Source of the DNA: CBFDBF01 sp050304615
GTDB lineage: Bacteria; Pseudomonadota; Gammaproteobacteria; Chromatiales; Chromatiaceae
Reading direction: 5' to 3'
Length of the DNA: 64,000 nucleotides
NCBI GenBank assembly: GCA_050304615.1
Contig: JBNLDW010000015.1
Span: forward strand, 5,354-69,353
A model generated the notes under the pieces. The model had not been told where the DNA came from. It saw nothing but the letters and a program-made list of their open reading frames with translations, and made no database searches. This document shows positions 1 to 7,907 of this stretch, piece by piece (within the stretch, counting starts at the first letter, position 1; each line of letters opens with the position of its first letter). The translations under genes and the position numbers were made by a program.

Positions 1-104
1 GGAGCATATATAAGCAGTGACGGCTGCAAAGGACACTTCAGTATGGCTCAGCAGCAGCAGGGAACGCTACGCTGAACAACTTCTATCTGTCGCCCTTAAC
101 CACA

Positions 105-152
105 GAGCCTGGTCAGAGAACAATTATTTGTCTTGATCTCTGATCCAGGCTC
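105..152. repeat. REP-like imperfect hairpin
   Basis: An inverted repeat: GAGCCTGG-TCAGAGA at 105-119 pairs with TCTCTGATCCAGGCTC at 137-152, with one bulged A, and an inner ACAA/TTGT pair extends the stem. The core GGTCAGAGA-CAATT recurs in the hairpin at 21246-21309, so the two are probably the same dispersed family. Such GGTCAGAG palindromes are often REP-type elements moved by RAYT transposases (inference; no RAYT gene is in the window). The rest of 1-256 holds no gene I can support; a 76-residue open frame from 133 runs into amrS antisense and looks spurious. Confidence 0.6.
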
Positions 153-256
153 TCACTCTTCCAGAACCGCATTTTCTCGCCAAATGGCACTTTGGCCTGA
201 TCCAATACCACCTCTCAATACAGATCAGACATACCACTCAAATCTGAGTATCCTCT

Positions 257-1339
257 TCACCCCATATGCACAGGCAGCCGCCGCCGTCCCCAATCTCCCG
301 GTTCAGGCGCAAACACCCCGGCGCAGCGGGTTCCACAAGAGCGACACTCCCCTTCTGGTGTGAGGTTCCACTTACCCAGTTGGTACCAATCGCGCTCTAT
401 CAGCAGTTCACCACAGTGGTGACACCAGGTGCTATCACCCTCTGGATCATGCACGTTGCCACAGTAGGCGTAGTGCAGGCCGCTAGCCAGGGCGATCTTC
501 CGGGCACGTACAAGGGTGCTGGCCGGGGTCGCCGCTACATCTTGCATCTTCCAGTCTGGATGGAAGGCCGAGAAGTGCATCGGTACATCGGGGCCAAGCT
601 GCTCTACTACCCAGTTGGTCATCTCCTTCAACTCTTGGTCGGAATCATTCTCTCCCGGGATCAGTAGTGTGGTCAGCTCCAGCCAGACATCGGTCTCTGT
701 TTTAAGGTAGAGCAGTGTATCCAATACGGTCTGTAGATCGCCGCTACAGTGGCGCCGGTAAAACTCACTGTTAAACGACTTCAGATCGACATTGGCCGCA
801 TCGATATGGCGAAACAACTGCTCCCGTGGCTCCCCTGGAGAGATATATCCGGCCGTTACCGCTACCGTTTTTATCCCCAGTTCATGGCTGGCTTGGGCGG
901 TCGCATCCGCATACTCCAGAAAGATCACCGGATCATTGTAGGTGAAGGCGACACTACTACATCCCAACTCCAGCGCCTTGCTGGCGATCTCCTCCGGGGA
1001 TGCACTGGCGGCCAGGACATCGATCTCACGCGATTTACTCATATCCCAGTTCTGACAGAAGCCACAAGTGAGATTGCACCCGGCAGTACCAAAGGAGAGT
1101 ACCGCGGTCCCCGGAAGGAAATGGTTTAGTGGTTTTTTCTCTATGGGATCAACACAGAACCCGCTGGAGCGTCCATAGGTGGTGAGAACTATCTCTCCAG
1201 CGTGGCAGGCGCGGACAAAACAGAGCCCCTGTTGACCCTCACGCAGCTTGCAGTAATGAGGACAGACATCACACTGCACCCGCCCACCCTCAACCTGGTG
1301 CCAATATTTTGTGGGGAATGGAGTATCGTTCCGTGCCAT
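257..1339 (-). CDS. amrS: AmmeMemoRadiSam system radical SAM enzyme
   Basis: A 360-residue radical SAM protein of the AmrS family, related to pyruvate-formate-lyase-activating enzymes; its substrate is not known. The [4Fe-4S] motif CxxxCxxC is seen as GCNLTCGFCQNW (Cys88, 92, 95). Extra cysteines near the N-terminus (23, 26, 30, 40) and a C-terminal group of Cys pairs (YCGN, CHHCG, CRSCGTRC) suggest further metal or cluster sites, as is usual for this family. The ATG at 1339 has a GGAG eight bases upstream. It is divergent from the Memo-like and AMMECR1-like genes, and the three together make the AmmeMemoRadiSam set. Family assignment is firm; biochemical role is open. Confidence 0.93.
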   Translation of the reverse strand: MARNDTPFPTKYWHQVEGGRVQCDVCPHYCKLREGQQGLCFVRACHAGEIVLTTYGRSSGFCVDPIEKKPLNHFLPGTAVLSFGTAGCNLTCGFCQNWDMSKSREIDVLAASASPEEIASKALELGCSSVAFTYNDPVIFLEYADATAQASHELGIKTVAVTAGYISPGEPREQLFRHIDAANVDLKSFNSEFYRRHCSGDLQTVLDTLLYLKTETDVWLELTTLLIPGENDSDQELKEMTNWVVEQLGPDVPMHFSAFHPDWKMQDVAATPASTLVRARKIALASGLHYAYCGNVHDPEGDSTWCHHCGELLIERDWYQLGKWNLTPEGECRSCGTRCAGVFAPEPGDWGRRRLPVHMG

Positions 1340-1453
1340 CTGTCGCGCTCCTTAGTACCTAGATAATAGCGCAATCTGTGAGCTAAGGCTTTGCGCCGCA
1401 GCCTGCATTGCGCTACAACATAGGTTAACTGGATAGCACTAGGGGTGTCCATT

Positions 1454-2242
1454 ATGCCAAATATCCAACTGCCGGTAGTTGCTGGTAGCTTTTATCCAGC
1501 AGACCCTACTGAACTGCGAGCCCAACTGCGCTCCTTTCTGGAATCAGCCCAGCCTGAAACCATAGCCGCTCCCAAGGCGCTGATAGCCCCCCACGCTGGC
1601 TATATATACTCTGGGCCTATTGCCGCCAGCGCCTATATCCAACTGACCTCCAGCGCAAACAAGATTAGCCGGGTGGTTATCTTGGCGCCCTCACACCGGG
1701 TGCACTTCTATGGTATCGCCTGCTCTAGTGCAGAGTTCTTTCAGACCCCTCTGGGGTTGCTTGAGGTAGACCATTCGGCCACTGCAGAACTACAGGATCT
1801 ACCCCAGGTCGCGCTACTGGACGCTGCCTTTGAGCAGGAGCACAGCCTGGAGGTACATCTACCCTTTCTGCAGGAGACCCTTGGCGAATTCAAGATTGTC
1901 CCCCTGATCGTCGGAGATACAGATCCTGCAGCGGTGGATGAGGTGCTGGAGCGGCTGTGGGGCGGAGCTGAGACCCTGATAGTTATCAGCTCTGATCTGA
2001 GCCACTATCTGGAGTACGAAGAGGCCAATAGGATCGATACAGAAACCTCCAGGGATATTGAGAGACTGCAGCCGGAGGCGATCAGCCATGACCAGGCGTG
2101 TGGCCGTCTCCCGATCAGCGGACTGCTGCTGGCAGCACGGCGCCACCAGCTACACCCAACTACCCTGGATCTACGCAACTCCGGAGATACTGCCGGTTCC
2201 AAAGATAGAGTAGTCGGCTATGGAGCCTACGCCTTTGCCTGA
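1454..2242 (+). CDS. amrB: AmmeMemoRadiSam system protein B (Memo-like)
   Basis: A 262-residue member of the MEMO1 family, which shares its fold with class III non-haem iron dioxygenases. Conserved His-containing segments are visible: APHAGYIYSG near the N-terminus, EHSLEVHLPF in the middle and SSDLSHY later, which in the family line a metal site. I chose the ATG at 1454 because AGGGG sits eight bases upstream; a GTG at 1445 would add three residues but overlaps that site. Its 3' end overlaps the AMMECR1-like gene by 23 bases, implying co-transcription and probably coupled translation. Function is unknown in bacteria; an oxidative or metal-related role is inference. Confidence 0.92.
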   Translation: MPNIQLPVVAGSFYPADPTELRAQLRSFLESAQPETIAAPKALIAPHAGYIYSGPIAASAYIQLTSSANKISRVVILAPSHRVHFYGIACSSAEFFQTPLGLLEVDHSATAELQDLPQVALLDAAFEQEHSLEVHLPFLQETLGEFKIVPLIVGDTDPAAVDEVLERLWGGAETLIVISSDLSHYLEYEEANRIDTETSRDIERLQPEAISHDQACGRLPISGLLLAARRHQLHPTTLDLRNSGDTAGSKDRVVGYGAYAFA

Positions 2243-2813
2243 CACCACCCTAAACTCTACGCTACGGCAAACACTACTTGAGACTGCCATCGCTTCTATC
2301 CGGCATGGGCTGGAACACGGCTCACCACTGAAGCCAGTCCTGGATGAACAGCCAGCGGAGTTGCAGCTGGAGAGGGCCACCTTTGTAACCCTCAACCTGC
2401 AGGGCCAGCTACGTGGCTGCATCGGTCATCTGGAGGCAATCCAGCCGCTGATAACAGATGTAGCGGAGAACGCCTTTGCCGCCGCATTTCGCGATCCCCG
2501 TTTCCCGCCTCTTACCCAACCGGAACTACAGGGACTGGAGATCCACCTGTCTATACTGACCCCGTCCCAGCCGCTTGAGTTCTCCTCCGAAGATGAGCTG
2601 ATAGCACAGCTGCGCCCAGGAGTAGACGGTTTGATCCTGGAGGAGAAGGGACAGCGTGGCACCTTTCTGCCTGCAGTATGGGAGTCGCTACCTGAACCGA
2701 CATCTTTCTTGAGTCACCTGAAGATGAAGGCTGGCCTGCCAGCTGACTACTGGTCCCCGTCGCTGCGGGTCTATCGCTACACTACGGAGTCATTCTCTGC
2801 GGACGCGGAATGA
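2220..2813 (+). CDS. amrA: AmmeMemoRadiSam system protein A (AMMECR1-like)
   Basis: A 197-residue AMMECR1-domain protein. The family signature LRGCIGHL is visible about residue 65, followed by the usual AFAAAFRDPRFPPL and ILTPSQPLEF segments. The ATG at 2220 lies inside the end of the Memo-like gene in another frame, with no clear ribosome-binding site of its own, so translation is probably coupled. In some genomes AMMECR1 and Memo are fused, which agrees with the overlap here. Human AMMECR1 has no established enzyme activity, and no function should be assigned beyond membership of the set. Confidence 0.92.
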   Translation: MEPTPLPDTTLNSTLRQTLLETAIASIRHGLEHGSPLKPVLDEQPAELQLERATFVTLNLQGQLRGCIGHLEAIQPLITDVAENAFAAAFRDPRFPPLTQPELQGLEIHLSILTPSQPLEFSSEDELIAQLRPGVDGLILEEKGQRGTFLPAVWESLPEPTSFLSHLKMKAGLPADYWSPSLRVYRYTTESFSADAE

Positions 2814-2834
2814 CACTCTGCTACCCACCCTTGT

Positions 2835-3026
2835 TTATCTTCTCTTTTTATTGCCCCACAACACAGCAGCCAACGCCCCAAAGAAGGCGATGATGAATAT
2901 ATAGTTTTGCTCCAGACCAAACCAACGTGCGGTATAACCGGCCACCCCTCCACCGATGGCGCTAAATGCGAAGGCTCGCATCACGCGACAGAGGGAGCAG
3001 TCTTGGTATGGATCAGATCGGCTCAT
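2835..3026 (-). CDS. small predicted membrane protein with CxxC
   Basis: A 63-residue frame, convergent with amrA. It has an N-terminal CSLC motif (Cys10, Cys13), then two hydrophobic stretches at about residues 17-30 and 42-57, and ends in a basic NKKRR tail, the pattern of a small inner-membrane protein. No strong ribosome-binding site is visible before the ATG at 3026. I recognise no family. The composition is clearly membrane-like rather than random, and there is no other gene in this gap, so I keep it with moderate confidence. Confidence 0.5.
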   Translation of the reverse strand: MSRSDPYQDCSLCRVMRAFAFSAIGGGVAGYTARWFGLEQNYIFIIAFFGALAAVLWGNKKRR

Positions 3027-3056
3027 GCTATCTAGTGTAGCCCTTATGCACTTCTG

Positions 3057-4874
3057 TTACACACCATCAATCACCCTAAACCTTGCATCAAGATCCGGCA
3101 GGTCTACCTCTCTTACCGCAACTTGCAGTTCGGTATTTAGCTCCACCTCCCGCTCCAATCTTATTCTTGTCTCCATGGCCAACTCTGGGATCAACACAGT
3201 GGCCCGACGCTCGGTCATCGCCACTACAACACCCCTACCCTGCCACTTGGGGTTCTGCTGGAGATATACCATCTTCCAGTGGTTGTTAGACATCCTCTCT
3301 GCTCGCCGAGTGGTGCGTGCGGCGCTAACCGCCGCAACTATACGCTCCGCTATCGCCTCTGGTGACAACCCCTCTGCGCCCCGCAGGTGAGCGCGTATCT
3401 GCTGCTGGCTTACCAGGTCAAGATAACGCCGCAGGGGGCTGGTAGCACGACTGTAGGCCTCTAGCCCCAAACCTGAGTGGGGTGACTGCTGGGTGGTGAA
3501 CTGGCTCGGTTTGAACTGCCTACGATAGGCGTACATGGCAGCCATCCCCTCTGGCTGCTGCTGGCTGTCCGGAGGGGGCTGAGCGGCGAATGGTAGGGAG
3601 ATGTTATGCTCCAGCGCATAGCGTGCGGTCGCCTCACCTGCCATGATCATGGCTGCGGCCACCATCTGACGGCTGGCCGAGCGCACCATGGGACTGATCA
3701 CCACGCTCCCCTCAATGAGCCTGACATTCACCTCCGGCAGATCTATACTGGACGCTCCTGCATCTTCACGCCGCTGCTGGTTGCGCTTGGCCATCTGCAA
3801 CATGCTGGAAAATGGCTCCTGCCCCAACCTCTCATCTATCCCTCCATAGCTCTCCCTGCTCGCCTTGATCCAGCTTGGGGTGATGGTGATATCGACCAGC
3901 TCTCCCTGTGCATCTATACAAAAACCGATTGAGAAGGCGGGTGATACCTCTTGCAGACCCAGCCCTAATTTTGCGGTTATGTCGGTTGGCAGCATATGGA
4001 TGATCTGCTCCGGCAGATAGAGGTTTGCCGCCCTGGCACGTGCCTCCAGATCCAGCTCCGAGTCCGGTACCACCAGTGCCGCCACGTCCGCCACATGCAC
4101 CCACAGGCGGTCACCATCCAGGCTCAGGGCATCATCCGGGTCTGCCGTCTGCTCGTCATCGATGGCATAGGCGGCCAGATGGGTGAGGTCGAGCCGCTCC
4201 TCCTCCGGTAGCTCCGGGACCGCTATATCAGGATTATCCTGTGGTAGCAAAAGCCGCTGCGGATAGGGGTTGAAGTCACCCTGCCAATAGCCTGTACTGA
4301 GCAACAGGCGGTGAGCGTTTTCCGGACTCTCCTGATGCCCCAGGGCCTGTAGAATGGTGCTGCGTTCGCTCTGCCCGAAGGAGAGTCGCTCTACCTCCGC
4401 CAAACGCTTGCGATCCTCCTCGAGGATCTCCCCGCACTTAACCCTGTCAAGAAACTCTCCCCACTCCAGTTCGGCTTTAGCCTTGGCCTCCTGCTCCTTA
4501 ATATCTGTTTCGATCTGCTCTCTGCTACGCGCCCTGATGCTATCCAGGTCACCCTCAAAGTAGAGCCCTGCGTGCAGTAGTTGCCACGTCGCCCAGGCAG
4601 CCGCCGGAGTAAATTCGCCATAGATCAGCTCTGCCAGTTCGGCCAGATTGGTCTCACCACCCACCAGAAGCTCCCGCGCCTCATCGACATCACCCTGCTG
4701 CTGCGTCAATTCAGCTAGGCTGGCAATAGGGCCAGGGTGAAGCAGCGATATATCCTTGGGCCGTACCCGCTTGCCCTTACCGCCCTCCAGCTCAATATCT
4801 ATCTTGTCGCTGATAGCACTAACACGGGCAGGGTGAATTTTGTACAGCACTAGGCTGCCAGTTTTAGGTTGCAT
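3057..4874 (-). CDS. RNB-domain exoribonuclease (RNase II/R family)
   Basis: A 605-residue 3'-to-5' exoribonuclease. The catalytic RNB motif IDDEQTADPDDALSLDGD is visible near residue 240, carrying the acidic residues that bind Mg2+. The family motif YSRATSPLRRYLDLV lies near residue 480, followed by a short C-terminal S1-like part. It is shorter than RNase R (about 800) and has an unusual N-terminal segment (KIHPARVSAI...) in place of the normal cold-shock domains, a form seen in a subset of proteobacterial and cyanobacterial RNB proteins. It stands alone, divergent from ygfZ. It probably works in RNA decay; whether it serves as the RNase II or RNase R of this cell cannot be told here. Confidence 0.9.
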   Translation of the reverse strand: MQPKTGSLVLYKIHPARVSAISDKIDIELEGGKGKRVRPKDISLLHPGPIASLAELTQQQGDVDEARELLVGGETNLAELAELIYGEFTPAAAWATWQLLHAGLYFEGDLDSIRARSREQIETDIKEQEAKAKAELEWGEFLDRVKCGEILEEDRKRLAEVERLSFGQSERSTILQALGHQESPENAHRLLLSTGYWQGDFNPYPQRLLLPQDNPDIAVPELPEEERLDLTHLAAYAIDDEQTADPDDALSLDGDRLWVHVADVAALVVPDSELDLEARARAANLYLPEQIIHMLPTDITAKLGLGLQEVSPAFSIGFCIDAQGELVDITITPSWIKASRESYGGIDERLGQEPFSSMLQMAKRNQQRREDAGASSIDLPEVNVRLIEGSVVISPMVRSASRQMVAAAMIMAGEATARYALEHNISLPFAAQPPPDSQQQPEGMAAMYAYRRQFKPSQFTTQQSPHSGLGLEAYSRATSPLRRYLDLVSQQQIRAHLRGAEGLSPEAIAERIVAAVSAARTTRRAERMSNNHWKMVYLQQNPKWQGRGVVVAMTERRATVLIPELAMETRIRLEREVELNTELQVAVREVDLPDLDARFRVIDGV

Positions 4875-4946
4875 TACTTGGGATCAGTGGCGTCTGTAAG
4901 AGCCAGTATGATACCTTCTCTAGAACAATAATTGGAGATTAGTAGT

Positions 4947-5981
4947 ATGAATCAGCAGTGGAAGAGGCTCCTTGAATCCTGGTCTGCATCCATCAGTGAT
5001 CAGGGTATAGTGGAATTCGCCGATGCAACTCCGTTTCCGCCATGCGCCCTTAGCGAGCTCTCCTATATGGGGCTTATCCGGGTCAAAGGTGACGATGCAG
5101 CCAGCTTTCTCCAGGGACAGCTCACAAATGATATCCACGCCCTGACCGAGCAACACAGCCAGATCAGCGGTTACTGCACCCCACAGGGAAGAATGCTGGC
5201 CATCTTTCGTATCTTTATGCGGGATGGTGATTATTTTCTGCAGCTACCACGAGAGCTCCTGGCGGCCATCCTAAAGCGGCTCTCCATGTATGTCTTGCTC
5301 TCCAAGGTGGAGCTTACAGACATCTCTGATCAACTGGTACGTATCGGTCTATCCGGCAACTGTGCCACAGATCTCCTGGCTGCTCACTTTGGTCCCATAC
5401 CTGACGATGAGAGTGTTGTCTGCCACGCGGATGAGCTGACCCTACTGCGTCTACCTGCCGATCGTCCCAGATTTGAACTGCTCGGGCCGGTGGAACAGAT
5501 CACCCCTATGTGGCAGCAATTACGCGAGGAGGCAGAGCTGTCTGAACCAGACCTCTGGCCTCTACTGGATATACAGGCCGGGATCGCAACGATCTACAGC
5601 AATACCAGTGAGACATTCGTTCCCCAGATGACCAATATGCAGCTGGTAGATGGAGTGAGTTTTACCAAGGGGTGTTATGTCGGCCAAGAGGTAGTGGCCA
5701 GAATGAAGTTTCTGGGCAAACTAAAACGGCGTATGTATCGCGCCCATGTGAATGCTGAGCAGCGTCCATCTCCCGGCGATGAGCTGTTCTCTCCGCAAGA
5801 AAATGATTCCAGCCAGGGTGTAGGCAAGATAGTAGACGCCAGACCCTCTCCAGATGGTGGCTATGAGCTGCTGGCAGTGATAGCCGATAGTGCATACGTG
5901 CAGGGCGATCTGCATCTGCAGGATACCACCGGCCCACGACTCGATTTCCTGAGCCTACCCTATACATTTGAGCCAGAGTAG
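4947..5981 (+). CDS. ygfZ: YgfZ-type folate-binding Fe-S maintenance protein
   Basis: A 344-residue protein of the YgfZ/GcvT-like family, which uses tetrahydrofolate and helps keep certain Fe-S enzymes active, for example the MiaB radical SAM methylthiotransferase. The signature KGCYVGQEVVARM is visible at about residues 235-247, including the conserved Cys. The N-terminal part has the expected LSELSYMGLIRVKGDDAASF and LQGQLTNDI segments. I chose the ATG at 4947 because GGAG lies nine bases upstream; the in-frame TTG at 4932 would precede that site. It is divergent from the RNB gene and followed by the HDOD gene. A link to the nearby radical SAM enzyme is only speculation. Confidence 0.92.
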   Translation: MNQQWKRLLESWSASISDQGIVEFADATPFPPCALSELSYMGLIRVKGDDAASFLQGQLTNDIHALTEQHSQISGYCTPQGRMLAIFRIFMRDGDYFLQLPRELLAAILKRLSMYVLLSKVELTDISDQLVRIGLSGNCATDLLAAHFGPIPDDESVVCHADELTLLRLPADRPRFELLGPVEQITPMWQQLREEAELSEPDLWPLLDIQAGIATIYSNTSETFVPQMTNMQLVDGVSFTKGCYVGQEVVARMKFLGKLKRRMYRAHVNAEQRPSPGDELFSPQENDSSQGVGKIVDARPSPDGGYELLAVIADSAYVQGDLHLQDTTGPRLDFLSLPYTFEPE

Positions 5982-6040
5982 GTTCCATTTTCCCGCTAAT
6001 CTGCCAGACTTCATGCAATATCTATTAAATTGAGACCACT

Positions 6041-6877
6041 ATGATTAGCACAGAAGAATTTCAGGAAAAACTCCAGGCCGCCATCCACGACAACACCATC
6101 ACCCTACCTACCCTACCGGAGGTAGCACTGCGTGCACGCGAGGTTATGGAAAAGGAGAACAGCACTGCCAACGAGGTTGCAGAGATCGTAGCTACCGATG
6201 CCGCCCTCGCCGCACGGCTACTACAGGTAGCCAACAGTGTCCTCTACCGTGGCGTAGTTCATATAGATAGCATTCAGATGGCCATTACCCGCCTGGGGAA
6301 CACCCTTGTACGCAACCTTATAATTAGTATCGCAATGAAGCAGATATTCCAGGCCACCTCTGATGCCCTGGACAGGCAGTTGCGTTCTACCTGGGAAGAG
6401 GGGGTACAGGTGGCCGCGATCTCGCGCGTATTGGCACACCCTCTACCCCATATAGACAATGATCAGGCGATGCTGGCCGGTCTAATTCACAATATTGGCA
6501 ATCTACCGGTCCTTATGATGGCGGATCGCTATCCTGAACTGGTGGAGAATTCAGAGCATCTCGCCCAGATGGTTACCGCCCTAGGCCCCACTATGGGTCA
6601 TCAGATCCTAGAGGAGTGGGACTTTCCGGAGAGTCTGGTGAAGGTACCGAATAACTACCAGAACTTGGACTATGATGGCGGACCAGAGGTTGATTATGTG
6701 GATGTAGTCCTGGTAGCGCTACTCCAGACCCTGCCTCCAGAGCATCCATCAACGTGGGTAGACTGGAGCAAGATACCATCCTTCGCCAAGATCGGCCTGG
6801 AGCCTGATGTAGAGGTGGTCAATATAGATGGGGTGGCAGAGGAGCTGCGAGAGGTGGAGAACATGTTTCTTAGTTAG
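6041..6877 (+). CDS. HDOD-domain protein
   Basis: A 278-residue protein made almost entirely of one HDOD domain. The hallmark start LPTLPEVALRAREVM is at about residue 23, followed by VATDAALAARLLQVANS and the AITRLG segment. HDOD domains resemble HD phosphohydrolases but lack the metal-binding residues, and act in signalling scaffolds (chemotaxis, cyclic-di-GMP or stress responses). No receiver or GGDEF/EAL partner is encoded next to it, so its pathway is unknown. It follows ygfZ on the same strand after 59 bases. The ribosome-binding site is weak. Confidence 0.9.
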   Translation: MISTEEFQEKLQAAIHDNTITLPTLPEVALRAREVMEKENSTANEVAEIVATDAALAARLLQVANSVLYRGVVHIDSIQMAITRLGNTLVRNLIISIAMKQIFQATSDALDRQLRSTWEEGVQVAAISRVLAHPLPHIDNDQAMLAGLIHNIGNLPVLMMADRYPELVENSEHLAQMVTALGPTMGHQILEEWDFPESLVKVPNNYQNLDYDGGPEVDYVDVVLVALLQTLPPEHPSTWVDWSKIPSFAKIGLEPDVEVVNIDGVAEELREVENMFLS

Positions 6878-6988
6878 GACCGGTTAACACTAAACTCTCT
6901 AGCCCACAATCACACCGTCATCCCGTGGCATATTGTACATCCTGCCATTCGCCACTCCTGCGCGTCCATGCGCCCGCGGTATACTGGG

Positions 6989-7092
6989 CATTCGCTGCTC
7001 TCGCACATCCCTGTGCTTCGCAGCATACGTACATCCTGTACATTCGCTGCTCTCGCACATCCCTGTGCTTCGCAGCATACGTACATCCTGTA
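6989..7092. repeat. 52-bp tandem repeat, two copies
   Basis: Two exact 52-base copies lie head to tail at 6989-7040 and 7041-7092, beginning cattcgctgctctcgcacat and ending near-palindromic gtacatcctgta. A diverged copy of part of the unit precedes them at about 6935-6985 (gtacatcctgccattcgcca). It lies in the gap between the HDOD gene and the tRNA-Pro terminator. Open frames crossing it (from 6910, 6925 and 6968) are repeat artefacts. There are no spacers, so it is not a CRISPR array. The role is unknown. Confidence 0.85.
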
Positions 7093-7095
7093 CAT

Positions 7096-7125
7096 AAAAA
7101 AGGGGTTACGCGTTAACGTAACCCC
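7096..7125 (-). terminator. intrinsic terminator after tRNA-Pro
   Basis: On the minus strand GGGGTTACG and CGTAACCCC form a stem around a short loop, followed by a run of T. It ends the tRNA-Pro transcript and the pheST-ihfA-merR unit. Nearly the same hairpin sequence is used after tRNA-Asn at 19901-19930. Confidence 0.85.
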
Positions 7126-7137
7126 TCTCTATTCCGT

Positions 7138-7214
7138 TGGTCGGAGCGCGGAGATTCGAACTCCGGACCCCCACAACCCCATTGTGGTGCGCTACCAAGC
7201 TGCGCTACGCTCCG
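7138..7214 (-). tRNA. tRNA-Pro (GGG)
   Basis: A 77-base cloverleaf on the minus strand. The acceptor stem CGGAGCG pairs with CGCTCCG, and the CCA end is encoded. The anticodon loop ATGGGGT is held by CCACA/TGTGG and gives anticodon GGG, which reads CCC and CCT. The T loop is TTCGAAT. Its place after the merR-like gene of the pheST block matches the order known in Pseudomonas-type genomes. Confidence 0.96.
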
Positions 7215-7267
7215 CAGGAGCGCGCATACTAGGCGTAGCGGCCCGCTGTGTCAAATGCCAACCAAAC

Positions 7268-7627
7268 TCAACGCTTCAGAATCTGTAAGACCTCTTCCAG
7301 TTCAACCCGCAGCTGCCGTGTAATCTGCTGGCTCTGACTGCTATCCTCTTTGGCATCATCACTGGTCAACTGCTGTCTGGCGCCACCAATAGTAAACCCC
7401 TGCTCATAGAGAAGGCTTCGAATCTGGCGAATCATCAGTACATCGTGTCGCTGGTAATAGCGACGATTGCCACGCCGCTTAACAGGCTTGAGCTGTGGAA
7501 ACTCCTGCTCCCAATAGCGCAACACATGAGGCTTTACTCCGCAAAGCTCACTCACCTCGCCAATAGCAAAGTAACGCTTGCCTGGGATAACAGGAAGATC
7601 AGCGGTAGTACTACTCGCGTCCAGCAT
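7268..7627 (-). CDS. MerR-family transcriptional regulator
   Basis: A 119-residue small MerR-type protein. The N-terminal winged helix is clear: YFAIGEVSELCGVKPHVLRYWEQEFPQ at about residues 19-45, with the typical RYW(E/D) turn, followed by RRYYQRHDV. The C-terminal part is short (LRVELEEVLQIL) and has no obvious effector-binding domain. Its start overlaps the end of ihfA by 17 bases, so the two are co-translated. This gene stands after ihfA in many gammaproteobacteria, but its regulon is not established. Confidence 0.9.
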   Translation of the reverse strand: MLDASSTTADLPVIPGKRYFAIGEVSELCGVKPHVLRYWEQEFPQLKPVKRRGNRRYYQRHDVLMIRQIRSLLYEQGFTIGGARQQLTSDDAKEDSSQSQQITRQLRVELEEVLQILKR

Positions 7628-7907
7628 AGGCCTCTACCCTTGCTTTGAGTTTCTGCCCTGGGCGAAACGTCACCACCCGCCTTGCAGTAATCGGGATCTC
7701 TTCGCCTGTCTTGGGATTGCGCCCAGGACGCTGATTCTTCTCCCGCAGGTCGAAATTACCAAACCCGGACAGTTTCACCTGTTCGCCATTTTCCAGCGCG
7801 CGGCGAGTCTCCTCAAAAAAGAGCTCAACCATCTCCTTGGCCTCACGCTTATTAAGGCCCAATTCATCGAACAACCGTTCGGCCATATCAGCTTTGGTCA
7901 GCGCCAT
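7611..7907 (-). CDS. ihfA: integration host factor subunit alpha
   Basis: A 98-residue HU/IHF-family DNA-bending protein, with the family arm GRNPKTGEEIPITARRVVTF visible at about residues 61-80. IHF-alpha pairs with IHF-beta (not in this window) to bend DNA at specific sites in transcription, replication and recombination. The ATG at 7907 shares one base with the pheT stop codon (TGATG), and GAGGG lies just upstream; the alternative GTG at 7910 is less likely. The pheT-ihfA junction is a classic gammaproteobacterial arrangement. Confidence 0.96.
   Translation of the reverse strand: MALTKADMAERLFDELGLNKREAKEMVELFFEETRRALENGEQVKLSGFGNFDLREKNQRPGRNPKTGEEIPITARRVVTFRPGQKLKARVEAYAGRE

Noticed and set aside
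133..363. 76-residue frame at the window start
   Set aside because: It spans the REP-like hairpin and continues antisense into amrS; no coding features.
6989..7092. Possible CRISPR array
   Set aside because: The two units touch without spacers, are too long and there are no cas genes in the window.
6910..7288. Open frames of 60-106 residues around the tandem repeat and tRNA-Pro
   Set aside because: They run through the 52-bp repeat, terminator and tRNA, and their sequence repeats with the DNA; no ribosome-binding site.
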